Under the pieces are notes generated by a model, which had not been told where the DNA came from, ran no database searches, and saw only the letters and a program-made list of their open reading frames with translations. Shown one piece after another: positions 18,067 to 28,253 of a stretch of 64,000 bases of DNA; position 1 is the stretch's first letter; the number at the start of each line of letters is the position of its first letter. Origin of the DNA: SKVR01 sp037441525. Lineage in GTDB: Bacteria > Bacteroidota > Bacteroidia > Bacteroidales > UBA7960. The position numbers and the translations under genes were made by a program. The stretch is taken from the NCBI GenBank assembly GCA_037441525.1, contig JBBISA010000012.1, positions 1-64,000 of the forward strand. Reading direction: 5' to 3'.

Positions 18067-18660
18067 TTACTCCCAGTTACCGTCGGTTGAAGCTTCAACC
18101 ATAGAACCAACGCGTAAACCAGCCTCAATATCGCGGGTATAATATACACGCCATCTATAAATGTCTTTCATATAATCGAGGGGTGAAGCAACGGCTTCGA
18201 AAACGGGAATCTTGGACAACTGGCGTTCAATGATACCGGCGCTCAACTCAAAACGTTTTCCAACAGTAAAGGGCACATAAGGAAGAGAATCAAGGGGATA
18301 CCGGGTTCTGCGCAATAAACTGTCTGCAGCTCTTATCCAGACGGTATCACGCTGAACAATACCAAGTTTAACTGCCTGAGCTTCAGTAAGAGAATCTGGC
18401 ACAGTACCAAATGCTCTGGTTACAGCGAGTGAATCGCTTTTAACAAATGTTACCAAAGAATCAAGATCGCTGTTGAACCTTCCATAGCGCGCACGATGCG
18501 CAATCTGTACCTGTCTGATATCTTTTAACCTTTGAATAATCATACCTTCCCGGCGAGAAACTTCCTGATTGAAGCGTACGGGCTCCATAATACTCTCATA
18601 AATTAGGTAACCTAAACCCACGATGGCAAGGGCGAGTACGATTTGAATGACAGTTTTCAT
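18067..18660 (-). CDS. Single-pass membrane protein, conserved hypothetical
   Basis: A 197-residue protein with one N-terminal transmembrane helix (about 4-24: VIQIVLALAIVGLGYLIYES). A charged coiled-coil-like stretch follows (EVSRREGMIIQRLKDIRQVQIAHRAR), then an extracytoplasmic domain. The layout is reminiscent of pilin-like or secretion-associated proteins with a single N-terminal helix, but there is no prepilin cleavage motif. It is upstream of DUF3822 by 19 bp on the same strand. I do not recognise a named family. Confidence 0.6.
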   Translation of the reverse strand: MKTVIQIVLALAIVGLGYLIYESIMEPVRFNQEVSRREGMIIQRLKDIRQVQIAHRARYGRFNSDLDSLVTFVKSDSLAVTRAFGTVPDSLTEAQAVKLGIVQRDTVWIRAADSLLRRTRYPLDSLPYVPFTVGKRFELSAGIIERQLSKIPVFEAVASPLDYMKDIYRWRVYYTRDIEAGLRVGSMVEASTDGNWE

Positions 18661-18872
18661 AAGTGTTTTATTCGTTAATGTTTGTTGTTCAATCCTTGAT
18701 TGATTTGTTCTTATGGTAAATAATGAATAAGTTAGATGTTCAATTACAAAAATTCGGAATTAAAAACAGAAGGAAATGTATTGCTGTTTTTGGAAGTGCA
18801 AATATTCAATTTTTTTTTGAAACCCGCTAATAAATTCTTAAAAAACATTTATGTTCAGATATCCTGGTCTTT

Positions 18873-21647
18873 CTATTGAAATGCTCTGTCGAGGTGATGG
18901 GTACGACGTTCATATTTCAAATCCTGCAATACACTTGCTTTAACCCTCAGGGTCATGTTGTAACTTTGCCTGAAACCAAATGGAATCCAATTAATCACAA
19001 GTTCCCAGCAATGAAGGTCTCTGTATATATCGAATGACGTATAGGTAAACTCTTTCTGTTCAAAATTATAGCCGCTGCTAAAACCGAATCGCCAGTTTGG
19101 CGTAAGGTTGAAATCTCCCTGGAAAGTAAGACTTTGTGTGATTCTGGAGTCTTTGCGCATATTGGGGGGTAAAAAGTTAGTGCCATAGTCCAACGAATAG
19201 GAAAAACGCAACGACCATGGGATGGAATAATCAATTTGTCCGGGTGGGCGGCCTGAAGGGGTTGCTGGTTGCTCAGGCTGCAAGGTTTCATCAGGGTTCA
19301 TCTGCTGAAACCCTGGCATAGGCTCCTGTCTTTGGGGGCCCTTAAGTGCCTGCTTACTGCTAAGATTGTAATTAAAGTTTAGGCTCCACGAGCTGTTTCT
19401 TAGTTTTAATACCTGTTTGCCGGTTTGCCAAAGGAATGTATTGATAGGTCTTCCAAGTGTATCGGTTGCGTATGGTGTCCATGAGCCACCATAGGTAATG
19501 TCGAATTGTCCGAAAAGGCGTGTTCTGCCACCAACCCTTAAATCGCTGAGGTTTAAAGAATCTCGTGCAAAATCGTAACTCGATGAAACGGATAGATTAT
19601 CGATAAGGGCAATTTTTCTTTCACCTTTAATGGTGTCCTTCCTGCTTTTTACTTTCATTTCCAGGTTATTGGACATGGAGAAGTTGAGAGCTCCTGAACG
19701 ACCTGGCGAGGGTGGCCGGTAAAGACCAATATCAAAATGAGAGTACCGATCGGGCAGGGGTTTGTTTGGGTCCTGGTAAGTGCTGTAAATACCCCAAAAG
19801 GGATCGGCAAAATCAGGCCGAAAAGAAAATCCAATGTTGGGAGAAACAACATGCCTTAATGCCATTACCGGCCCCTTTTTAAACTGAACCAAACCATAAA
19901 ACCTTGTATTAACGCTACTGCTGTAGCTAAAATCGCGGGTAGCCCAGAAACCTCGGAGAGTATCAATTTCAACTCTACCCTTAATTTTTCCATCATTATT
20001 GCCTAAATCATTGGGATCGACGGGGTCAGCTACCCAGTCCTTCTGAAGTTTCTGAAAAAACCATTTTTCGCTATAACTCATAGAATTGCTTAAGGTAAAA
20101 TGCTTTAGCACTTTGAAGCTATGACTTATGGGTACAGAATGTTGAACACCGTTTTTCATATCAGCAAACATTTTGGGAGTAAACAATTCTTCCTCTTTGA
20201 TTCTGATTTGGTTACTTGCAGTGGAGTTCAGGCTCATGGTTATTTCTTCGTACCATCTTATTTTTCCGATAGGCTGCCTTCGGCGCAACGGGTAGAAGCG
20301 TGCCACACTGAATGTGACATCGGGCAGACTCATATCAACCGCCTTTGTGATTGTATTCTGGCTATGTCTTGCGTTTACAGATATGTTGTAACGGCTGGCC
20401 CAGGAAGCAGAATAACTGATACTTGATGAGAAGGTATTGGAAAGATAATCCTGGCTTGTGGTGGGGTTAAAACGGTTGTATTGACTGCTTCCGGCATTAA
20501 CATTGGCCCTGAAAACACTGTTTGGCCTGGCATTGGGGTCCTGGCTGTGGTTCCACATTACCCTAAAGTCGCGACTGCGTTCATACCCGGGCAGATTCCT
20601 TTCACCCAGTATATTAATGGCGTAGCTTAGATTGATGCTACCGGCGTATTTATATCTTACTTTATAAGTGGACCCAACCCTGGCCGCCCAGCTTCCTCTC
20701 GAGTAAACATCGCCCCTTAGGGACAAATCCATATAATCGTTGATACCCATGTAGAAACCACCATTTTCGAGATAAAACCCACGGTTTTCAGTTTCGCCGT
20801 AGGTAGGCATTAGGATGCCGTTGGCCTGGGTGCGGGTGCTGGGAAAATAACCAAACGGTAATATGAGTGGTGTCTTTACTCCGGCAATAGAAAGCCTTGG
20901 TGGCCCTGTAATAATCTTGTTACCAGGAATAAGTTTGGCTCTTCCAAAAGATATGTAGAAATGCGGATTGGGATCATCGCAGGTTGTATACTTTCCTGAT
21001 TGTACATGAATAACCCTGTTTTCCATCATCTTAACAATGTCGCCATGTAAAAAGCCATCAGCCTCTTCAGTAATTACGCCAGTGGTACGCCCCTTTTTAG
21101 TTTCAAAATTATAACGTAGTTCCTTTGATTCAAAGTTCTGTTCTCCTTGCTTAAAAACAGGGAATCCGGCCAGCTGCCCTGTTGAATCTGGTGCGCCGGA
21201 GGCAAGCAATTCTCTTTTTCTGAAATCGATATTGATGTATGCTGCCGTAAGATGAATATCGCCATACTTCATATCAGCATTGCCATAAAGATGTACCATC
21301 TGTTTTGTGATATCGAAGCGAATAGAGTCCTTTGCTGAATATTCAACCTTTTGGTCGAGTATATTGCCCGAACCCGATTGTCTTGGCCGGGTATCAAGGG
21401 GGATATCATTGTTTCCCTCCGGAATGCTGTCGTAAAGGATATCGGGTGGGATTGGATGAAGCGTATCTAAAACTGTCGGGAGAAAATCTGGCGTGATTTG
21501 TGCAGCCTGCCGCACCGGGATTAAGGTATGGGCGGGTAACTGATGCATAATAATTGATATGCCGCCAGCCTGAACCCCATGGCCTAAACCCACGAAAAAA
21601 CCGGAAACAAGGATTACAAAAATCTTAAACAGTACGTTTGTACTCAA
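18873..21647 (-). CDS. lptD: LPS-assembly protein LptD (Bacteroidota type)
   Basis: A 924-residue outer membrane protein that inserts lipopolysaccharide into the outer leaflet. A signal peptide (about 1-27) precedes a low-complexity linker, then an OstA/LptA-like beta-jellyroll (about 100-250, with ADMKYGDIHLTAAYINIDFR). The remainder is a beta-barrel with alternating amphipathic strands and many Tyr/Trp/Asn residues. The length is within the 850-950 range of Bacteroidota homologues. It is divergent from the amidase gene, so two envelope genes may share a promoter region. The four LptD cysteines known from proteobacteria are not evident. Confidence 0.85.
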   Translation of the reverse strand: MSTNVLFKIFVILVSGFFVGLGHGVQAGGISIIMHQLPAHTLIPVRQAAQITPDFLPTVLDTLHPIPPDILYDSIPEGNNDIPLDTRPRQSGSGNILDQKVEYSAKDSIRFDITKQMVHLYGNADMKYGDIHLTAAYINIDFRKRELLASGAPDSTGQLAGFPVFKQGEQNFESKELRYNFETKKGRTTGVITEEADGFLHGDIVKMMENRVIHVQSGKYTTCDDPNPHFYISFGRAKLIPGNKIITGPPRLSIAGVKTPLILPFGYFPSTRTQANGILMPTYGETENRGFYLENGGFYMGINDYMDLSLRGDVYSRGSWAARVGSTYKVRYKYAGSINLSYAINILGERNLPGYERSRDFRVMWNHSQDPNARPNSVFRANVNAGSSQYNRFNPTTSQDYLSNTFSSSISYSASWASRYNISVNARHSQNTITKAVDMSLPDVTFSVARFYPLRRRQPIGKIRWYEEITMSLNSTASNQIRIKEEELFTPKMFADMKNGVQHSVPISHSFKVLKHFTLSNSMSYSEKWFFQKLQKDWVADPVDPNDLGNNDGKIKGRVEIDTLRGFWATRDFSYSSSVNTRFYGLVQFKKGPVMALRHVVSPNIGFSFRPDFADPFWGIYSTYQDPNKPLPDRYSHFDIGLYRPPSPGRSGALNFSMSNNLEMKVKSRKDTIKGERKIALIDNLSVSSSYDFARDSLNLSDLRVGGRTRLFGQFDITYGGSWTPYATDTLGRPINTFLWQTGKQVLKLRNSSWSLNFNYNLSSKQALKGPQRQEPMPGFQQMNPDETLQPEQPATPSGRPPGQIDYSIPWSLRFSYSLDYGTNFLPPNMRKDSRITQSLTFQGDFNLTPNWRFGFSSGYNFEQKEFTYTSFDIYRDLHCWELVINWIPFGFRQSYNMTLRVKASVLQDLKYERRTHHLDRAFQ

Positions 21648-21758
21648 TTCTTTTTAATGTTATTTTTGCACAATATTAAAGGCTGGCAATTGCTGAATCA
21701 ACAAGCTACACGCTTTATTTTTCAAGCGCAAAACTATAAAAAAACGATCAATTTACCT

Positions 21759-22973
21759 GTGAAACGAAAGATTATAATTTTTGGTATATTCTCCCTTCTT
21801 TTACTGAGTTTTTCAACAGTTAAAGCAGATCGTCAGGGTTTTGTCAGAAAAGTGGTAATAGACCCCGGCCATGGCGGACGCGACCCTGGTGCCATTGGAG
21901 CCCTGGCAAAAGAAAAAGATATTGTGCTGGCCGTAGCACTAAAACTTGGCAACTATATCAAAGAGAATTTTAATGATGTTGAAGTAATTTATACCCGCAC
22001 AACCGACGAGTTTATTGAGCTTCATCGCAGAGCACAATTAGCTAATCAGAATAAAGCCGACCTTTTTATTTCTATTCATTGCAATGCCAGCCGTTCGCGT
22101 CAGGCCTTTGGTTCCGAAACGTTTGTAATGGGTTTACACCGAAGCCTCGAAAACCTTGAAGTGGCCAAAAAGGAAAATGCCTCTATCCTTTACGAGAGTG
22201 ATTACCTTCAAACTTATGATGGTTATGATCCCAACTCGCCTGAATCGAATATCATATTCAGTATGTTTCAGAATATATACCTCGATCAGAGCCTGCACAT
22301 GGCTACATTTGTGCAAGATCAGTTTCGCGAAAGAGCCGGACGGCATGACAGAGGGGTTAAACAGGCTGGTTTTCTTGTGCTTTACAACATTACCATGCCC
22401 GGAATTCTGGTCGAAGCAGGTTTCCTGAGCAATGCCCAGGAAGAAAAATACCTTATCTCTGAAACGGGTCAGTCGCATATTGCATCGGCCATTTTCAGAG
22501 CTTTCAGAGATTACAAACAACATCATGATAATATAGCAGCACAGGCAAATGGAAGACCCAACACTCAGGTAAGCAGTCCGGTTGCATCGACAGCACAAAA
22601 CAATACCAGACCCAGTAGCCCAGAACAAACCATTGTGAATAATAACACTCCCGCTAACAACCCTGCTCAACAGGCAAATCGGCCTATTGCTCCCAATATT
22701 AATTTCAGGGTTCAATTTGCAACCACCACAGTTGAAAAACCGCTTGATTCGCCCGATTTTAGGGGATTACAGGGCATTACATACTATTTTCATGAAGGGT
22801 TATACAAATATACCCTTGGAAACGAAAGCACACTCGAAGATGCTGTTAGAATTCAAAAAAGATTGCATGAAATAGGCTTCAAAGACGCATTTGTGGTTGC
22901 TTTTAAAAACAATGAAAGAATTCCGCCTGCCGAGGCAGTAAGGCTACTAAACCAGAGAGCACAAACTCCCTGA
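21759..22973 (+). CDS. N-acetylmuramoyl-L-alanine amidase with SPOR-like tail
   Basis: About 404 residues from GTG at 21759. An ATG at 21657 is also open, but it would leave only 9 bp to the divergent lptD start and put 34 odd residues before the signal peptide KRKIIIFGIFSLLLLSFST. The Amidase_3 domain (about 27-250) shows the zinc and catalytic motifs: VVIDPGHGGRDPGAIG, TRTTDEFIELHRR, FISIHCNAS and a terminal EAGFLS. A Pro/Asn/Gln-rich linker leads to a C-terminal SPOR-like segment (FRVQFATTT, then LHEIGFKDAFVV), expected to bind septal peptidoglycan. It probably acts in daughter-cell separation. Confidence 0.9.
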   Translation: MKRKIIIFGIFSLLLLSFSTVKADRQGFVRKVVIDPGHGGRDPGAIGALAKEKDIVLAVALKLGNYIKENFNDVEVIYTRTTDEFIELHRRAQLANQNKADLFISIHCNASRSRQAFGSETFVMGLHRSLENLEVAKKENASILYESDYLQTYDGYDPNSPESNIIFSMFQNIYLDQSLHMATFVQDQFRERAGRHDRGVKQAGFLVLYNITMPGILVEAGFLSNAQEEKYLISETGQSHIASAIFRAFRDYKQHHDNIAAQANGRPNTQVSSPVASTAQNNTRPSSPEQTIVNNNTPANNPAQQANRPIAPNINFRVQFATTTVEKPLDSPDFRGLQGITYYFHEGLYKYTLGNESTLEDAVRIQKRLHEIGFKDAFVVAFKNNERIPPAEAVRLLNQRAQTP

Positions 22974-23054
22974 AATATTGAGCCTTTTTTTAGCTTTTAT
23001 ACTTCATTAGATAACTTTACACTATTAATTTCAATCACCTAAAACCAACGAGTT

Positions 23055-24008
23055 TTGAAAATTGCAAGAGAATTAAAAATAGGAGTGCTGGCAGTTGCCA
23101 CACTGCTTTTGTTTATATGGGGAGTTAACTATCTAAAAGGCACCGACTTATTTACCAAGCAAATAACATATTTTGCTGTTTACGACGAAATTACAGGTTT
23201 GATTGAATCGAATCCTGTAACCATGAATGGCGTAACCCTGGGTCAGGTAAAGCAAATTAGTTTTCATCCAGATGGAAGTGGAAGGATTTTGGTTGAATCT
23301 ATTATTCTTAGAAGTGTTCCCATTCCTGTTAATTCTGTTTCGGTACTCACAAGCCCTACCCTTACCGGCTCCAGGCACATTAAAATTAACAGGGGCGATG
23401 CCACAAGCTTTATTCAAAATGGAGATACACTGAATTCTGCGATGGAACCCGGTTTGCAGGACCAGGCATTGCGACTTGTTGAACCCATTAAGGATGGAGC
23501 TGACAATCTGTTTAATGAAATTGACTCCTTACTGCAAATTGTTAAAGCCATTTTTAATCATCAAACACAAAAAAACATTACCAATACCCTGCAGAATATT
23601 GACCTGACCCTGGCCAGCCTAAAAAACACCGCAGGCACTCTTGATAAAACCATTCAGATCGAAACGCCAAGGATTTCGGCCATAATGGCAAATGCCGAAT
23701 CCATTACCCTAAACCTGAAAAACAACAACGAAACCCTTACTAACATCCTGGCAAATGTTTCGATGATCAGCGATAGCATTGCTGCTGCAAACCTTACCCA
23801 AACTCTTGCCAATGCCGAAAAAAGCATCGAAAACCTGAATCTGACCATCGAAAAAATAAACAACGGCGAAGGAACCGTGGGAATGCTTATGAATGATGAA
23901 GAACTGTATAACAACCTGGCAGCTTCATCAAAACAGTTGGAACTATTATTGCAGGATATAAGGGAGAATCCCGCCAAGTATCTTCGCATCTCGGTATTCG
24001 GCCGATAA
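23055..24008 (+). CDS. MlaD/MCE-family lipid transport protein
   Basis: A 317-residue single MCE-domain protein anchored by an N-terminal helix (LKIGVLAVATLLLFIWGVNYL). The start is TTG. The MCE core lies at about 38-120 (FAVYDEITGLIESNPVTMNG, then LGQVKQISF). A long helical and coiled region rich in Asn and Thr repeats follows (about 150-300), probably forming the periplasmic tunnel or oligomer. MCE proteins bind phospholipids and work with an ABC transporter; MlaE and MlaF are not adjacent. It follows the amidase and precedes dacB on the same strand, so it belongs to an envelope cluster. Confidence 0.87.
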   Translation: MKIARELKIGVLAVATLLLFIWGVNYLKGTDLFTKQITYFAVYDEITGLIESNPVTMNGVTLGQVKQISFHPDGSGRILVESIILRSVPIPVNSVSVLTSPTLTGSRHIKINRGDATSFIQNGDTLNSAMEPGLQDQALRLVEPIKDGADNLFNEIDSLLQIVKAIFNHQTQKNITNTLQNIDLTLASLKNTAGTLDKTIQIETPRISAIMANAESITLNLKNNNETLTNILANVSMISDSIAAANLTQTLANAEKSIENLNLTIEKINNGEGTVGMLMNDEELYNNLAASSKQLELLLQDIRENPAKYLRISVFGR

Positions 24009-24019
24009 ATTTCAATTTT

Positions 24020-25522
24020 ATGGCAATTCGTTTTAAACCAGAACCCTTTATCGCCATTCTGTTGTTGGGGATAATCTCAGCGTTTTCCTGCAAAACCATT
24101 GCAACAGGCGAAGTTGTTCAAACTCCCCTTGAAAACATACTTAATAATTTTGCCACTGACGAGTCCCTGAGAAGTGCATCGTGGGGATTTTATGCCGTTG
24201 ATGTGCGAACGGGTGAAATCATAGGTGCCTACAATCAGCATCTGGCCCTTATGCCGGCTTCAACACTCAAAATGGTAACGACAATAACCGCCCTTTCTGC
24301 GCTGGGAGCCGATTACCGTTTCGAAACCCTTTTACAACATAGCGGGAGCATCGAAAACGGAATTTTAAAGGGTGACCTGTTTGTCAGAGGTTCGGGCGAC
24401 CCCACTTTGGGGAGCAAAACCCTTGGCGACAGTCTTTCACTGGAAAACCTTTTTAATTTCTGGATACATACAATTTCCCGTGCAGGTATAAACCAAATTG
24501 AAGGCAGAGTGGTTGCCGATGGCTCATGGTTCGATGATCATCTAATCCCACCTAAATGGTTGTGGGAAGACATGGGAAATTATTATGGTGCCGGCGCTCA
24601 TGCTCTTACGGTAAACGAAAACCTGTATTCGGTATTTTTCAGACCCGGCCGCCGCGAGGATGCGCCTGCCATGGTTTTGCGCACCGAACCTTTTGTGCCC
24701 GGCATGGTGCTCGATAATCAGGTTAGAACAGGGCCCCGTGGTTCGGGCGACCGGGTTAATATTTTTGGAGCACCTTACAGCAATAATCGCTGGCTTACCG
24801 GGACGGTGCCTCTGGGAGTATCAAGCTTCGAGGTAAAAGGCTCACTACCCGATCCTGGCCTTTTTCTTGCAGCAACACTTACCAATAGTCTTATAACGAA
24901 AGGCATTAAAATCAACAATGAACCAACTACCCATCAAAATTTAGCAAACGCAGAAATTGAAAAGGAAAGAAAACTTCTGGCCACCTGGTATTCACCTACT
25001 CTAGATATTATTGCTGCCCGAACCAATTTCAACAGTGTGAATACCTACGCGGAAAATCTATTTAAAACCCTTGGAAAGAAACTTGCCGGTGAAGGCTCCT
25101 TCCAGGCTTCATCCAAAAGTGTAACCAGATTCTGGGAAGAAAAAGGGATAGATGTGCGTGGTTTGATGATTCATGATGGCAGCGGATTGTCGCCCTTTAA
25201 CAATGTTACCACTGAACAAATGGCCCTAATACTTAAGGCAGCAGCAAACGATACCAACCTTTACCGCCCCCTTGTAAAAGGCTTACCGGTTGCTGCCCGA
25301 ACCGGGAATCTGGCTGGAATGTTTGCCAATACACCATCAGCCGGCGTTTTGATGGCAAAAAGTGGTTCGCTGGGCAATGTAAGGGGCTATGCCGGCTATA
25401 CAATCAACCGAAGTGAAAAACTTATTGCCTTTGCTTTTATAATCAACAATTTCGAGGGAACACACCCTGAAATCCGCAGAAAAATGGAAGGGATTATGAA
25501 CGAAATAACCAGGACTAAGTAA
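24020..25522 (+). CDS. dacB: D-alanyl-D-alanine carboxypeptidase/endopeptidase (PBP4)
   Basis: A 500-residue serine peptidase of family S13 (PBP4/DacB) that trims peptidoglycan cross-links in the periplasm. The N-terminus carries a lipoprotein-like signal ending SAFSC (Cys24). Active-site motifs are SxxK (Ser81-Thr-Leu-Lys84 in MPASTLKMV), SxN (SVN in FNSVNTYAEN) and KSGS near the C-terminus (LMAKSGSLGNVRGYAG, the KTG-like triad). All three are intact. The inserted domain between SxxK and SxN is usual for PBP4. It starts 11 bp after the MCE gene, so the amidase, MCE and dacB genes probably form one envelope operon. Confidence 0.93.
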   Translation: MAIRFKPEPFIAILLLGIISAFSCKTIATGEVVQTPLENILNNFATDESLRSASWGFYAVDVRTGEIIGAYNQHLALMPASTLKMVTTITALSALGADYRFETLLQHSGSIENGILKGDLFVRGSGDPTLGSKTLGDSLSLENLFNFWIHTISRAGINQIEGRVVADGSWFDDHLIPPKWLWEDMGNYYGAGAHALTVNENLYSVFFRPGRREDAPAMVLRTEPFVPGMVLDNQVRTGPRGSGDRVNIFGAPYSNNRWLTGTVPLGVSSFEVKGSLPDPGLFLAATLTNSLITKGIKINNEPTTHQNLANAEIEKERKLLATWYSPTLDIIAARTNFNSVNTYAENLFKTLGKKLAGEGSFQASSKSVTRFWEEKGIDVRGLMIHDGSGLSPFNNVTTEQMALILKAAANDTNLYRPLVKGLPVAARTGNLAGMFANTPSAGVLMAKSGSLGNVRGYAGYTINRSEKLIAFAFIINNFEGTHPEIRRKMEGIMNEITRTK

Positions 25523-25574
25523 TAGAACCTGGTCCTAGTTATGGCCGAATACTACTGGTTAATTGGCTACCACT

Positions 25575-28106
25575 TTACATGTCAAACCGATCAAAATCCA
25601 TGGAATCGCCGTTGTCATTTCCACGATCCCTGCGATTGTTCCGACGCTCAAACTCATTTATACGGTACGTAAAGCCAAGTGATATCATTCTCGAAGTGCG
25701 CCAACGCTCCATACTCATATTAAAATTGTCTCCATAGTTATACATACCAAAGCGCATTGTATTAAAGATATCTGAAATATTTAGTGACAGGGTTCCAGAG
25801 TTGCCCAAAATATTCTTTTGCACTCCTGCATTTGCAGAATACATGGCAGCCATCTCGCCCTGAAGCATTACTACCGGCGACCTGTAAAATGCATTCACCT
25901 GCACATTCCATCCTTTGCCAAGATTCATATTGCTGACAAATCTTCCAGACCATGAATAACTATCCGCTTCGCGGGCCATTTGAGCTCCTTCTATCATTGT
26001 TCTGAAATAGCTAAAGGTACTGTTCATATTCCACCACGATGTAATTCTCTGGGTAAATATCAATTCAGCACCATAGCTGGTACCTCTGTTGATATTGGCC
26101 TGAGTGCTTACCGTAACATCCTTTCCGCCAATATTATCCACATAGCGATACCATGAAATCATTCCATCAGTTTGCCTGTAAAAAAGACTGGGATTCAATG
26201 TGGTTGATTTCCAAAAGTGGGTATAACCAACTTCATAAGAGTCTATATACTCAGGTTTTAAATTTGGATTTCCAAAAGAGACATCATATTCGCTGTTATA
26301 TCTTACGAAAGGATTGAGCGATCGGTTGTCGGGTCTGTTTATACGTCGGGTATAACTTATCTGCAATGCCCTGTTGCCTTCAAAATTGCGACGAAGGTGG
26401 AGTGTTGGAAAAAAACTAAGATAATCGTTTTCGTTGGCAGGTTCAATGTCGTTTTGCAAGTCGGCACTGGTTAAGGTCTGTTCAGCCCTTAAACCAGCCT
26501 GTAAACTAAACTTACCAAGCTTTGTGGCATACATTCCATATGCGGCCAAAACCTGCTCATCGTAAATAAACCGGTTGCTCCTGCTGGCATTATTCATCCA
26601 ATTGCCTGTATTTATTTCATTCTCGAAAAGAAAATCAGAATCGATTTGCCTTGTCTGAAGCCTGAATCCGGTTTCAATTTTACTGGCTTCACCTAGAGGA
26701 TGAACATAATCCAGTTGTGATGAAAACGACCAGTTATTGTTATCCATCATTGATCGCTCTCTTAAAAGTTGGTCTTTGGGGGTATCAAAATTGTTCTCGT
26801 AAAACTGTTGAAGGAAGTTTTCCCTTCTGTCCATGGTACGATGTGAGAAGTTTATATCGGCATTAAATTCTCTTACACGCTGTGCATAAGTACGTTTATA
26901 ATTTAATTGGTGGGTAAATGAATTGCTCATCATTGAATTGAAATTGTCCAATTTAAAGAGATTGCCCGGATTGATGATATCCTGATAAATGGAATACCTG
27001 GTTAGATCGTCAGAAGTCCTTTCCCAATTATTGAAACGCGAAGAAACTGTCAGAATATTTCTGTCGTTAAAACTATAATCAGCACCCAATTGCCCGTTCA
27101 CAGAATTCATACCTTCCAAACCTGTAGTTTTTTGATCCATAAAATTGACTGCCTGGCCAAAAAATGTCTGTCTTTGACTATTTCCAAAGCTTTCGGTATC
27201 CGAAAAACGACCGCTTAGATTGGTAAAAATGTTCCACTTATTGTATTTATAATTAAAATTGAGTGTACCGCTGTAGGTATCTGCCGTAGCGGCATTCAAT
27301 GTCAATAAACCGTTGTAACCAGGTCTGCGTTGCTTTTTTAACACAACATTGATTATTCCCGAAGTACCTTCGGGGTTGTACCTGGCAGAAGGATTGGTTA
27401 TTACTTCAACCCTCTCTATCATCGCCGCAGGAATTTGCTGTAGAGCTTCTGAACCACTCAAACCGGTAAGCGACGATGGCCTGCCATCGATCAATATGGT
27501 AACATTTGAATTTCCCCTTAAACTCACATTTCCTTCAAAATCAACTGAAACACTCGGAATATTCTGCATTACATCAACGGCTGTCCCGCCAATACTGGTA
27601 AGTTCCTGAGCTACATTGATAACCCGTCGGTTGAGCCCTGTCTCCATTAAGCTGCGGTTTGCTTCTACTGTCACACTTTCGAGGGTTTGAGCCACCGGGG
27701 CAACTTCAATGATTCCCATGTCGAACTCGGGTTCGCGAAAGGTAATTTTGATAGAATTAAATGATTGACGGTTGTAACCAATATAATTTACAGTGAGATA
27801 GAAATTTCCGGGGGGTAATTGTTCCATGAAAAATTTCCCTTTCTCGTCGGTAATGGAGCCCGATACCATGGTTGAATCCTGAGCTCTGCTTAGAACAATA
27901 CTTGCAAACATAAGGGGTTCGCGGCTCCGACTGTCAATAATGGTGCCTTTAAGCTTTCCAATCAATAGTGAGGTTCCAGCTGCCTGAGTTGGCTTGCCGG
28001 CTTGTTGTCCAGGCTGTGCCTGAGAAAGCAATGAGATGGTGAGTAAAAAAGAGAAAAGGAAAAAGACCCTGTTTGATACGTTGAATTTATTAGTTATAAT
28101 TGTCAT
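25575..28106 (-). CDS. Outer membrane beta-barrel receptor with CarboxypepD_reg-like domain
   Basis: An 843-residue TonB-dependent-receptor-like protein. A signal peptide (about 12-30, FFLFSFLLTISLLSQAQ) is followed by a carboxypeptidase-regulatory-like beta-sandwich (about 50-140: GTIIDSRSREPLMFASIVLS). A plug-like domain follows (about 160-255: SIGGTAVDVMQNIPSVSVDF, then GRPSSLTGLSGSEALQQIPA). The C-terminal barrel is of the Outer_membrane_beta-barrel family. No SusD partner is adjacent, so it is not a classical SusC/D pair. It may take up a siderophore, peptide or metal complex. The C-terminus ends in a charged Arg/Asp-rich tail. It converges with dacB, 52 bp apart. Confidence 0.85.
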   Translation of the reverse strand: MTIITNKFNVSNRVFFLFSFLLTISLLSQAQPGQQAGKPTQAAGTSLLIGKLKGTIIDSRSREPLMFASIVLSRAQDSTMVSGSITDEKGKFFMEQLPPGNFYLTVNYIGYNRQSFNSIKITFREPEFDMGIIEVAPVAQTLESVTVEANRSLMETGLNRRVINVAQELTSIGGTAVDVMQNIPSVSVDFEGNVSLRGNSNVTILIDGRPSSLTGLSGSEALQQIPAAMIERVEVITNPSARYNPEGTSGIINVVLKKQRRPGYNGLLTLNAATADTYSGTLNFNYKYNKWNIFTNLSGRFSDTESFGNSQRQTFFGQAVNFMDQKTTGLEGMNSVNGQLGADYSFNDRNILTVSSRFNNWERTSDDLTRYSIYQDIINPGNLFKLDNFNSMMSNSFTHQLNYKRTYAQRVREFNADINFSHRTMDRRENFLQQFYENNFDTPKDQLLRERSMMDNNNWSFSSQLDYVHPLGEASKIETGFRLQTRQIDSDFLFENEINTGNWMNNASRSNRFIYDEQVLAAYGMYATKLGKFSLQAGLRAEQTLTSADLQNDIEPANENDYLSFFPTLHLRRNFEGNRALQISYTRRINRPDNRSLNPFVRYNSEYDVSFGNPNLKPEYIDSYEVGYTHFWKSTTLNPSLFYRQTDGMISWYRYVDNIGGKDVTVSTQANINRGTSYGAELIFTQRITSWWNMNSTFSYFRTMIEGAQMAREADSYSWSGRFVSNMNLGKGWNVQVNAFYRSPVVMLQGEMAAMYSANAGVQKNILGNSGTLSLNISDIFNTMRFGMYNYGDNFNMSMERWRTSRMISLGFTYRINEFERRNNRRDRGNDNGDSMDFDRFDM

Positions 28107-28253
28107 ATAGGGAACATTAAATTGCGAATTGATATTTTGTTTAAAGTTTTAACACGCACTTTAGACAAAACTCCACTGCAATTGTTTAATGTTCCTGTTT
28201 TTATTCGGCTTTTTTGGGATGGTAAAGGTCTTGTTGCAGGGTGAAAGGTTTGG

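Noticed and set aside
22134..22715. A 193-codon minus-strand frame inside the amidase gene
   Set aside because: Complement of the conserved Amidase_3 domain; no independent signal.
25505..25542. Hairpin after dacB (ATAAC-C-AGGAC / GTCCT-A-GTTAT) as a terminator
   Set aside because: One mismatch, a 16-nt loop and no T run make it weak; not annotated as a terminator.
25575..28106. SusC-type glycan transporter
   Set aside because: No SusD-like gene follows and the barrel belongs to the general Outer_membrane_beta-barrel group.
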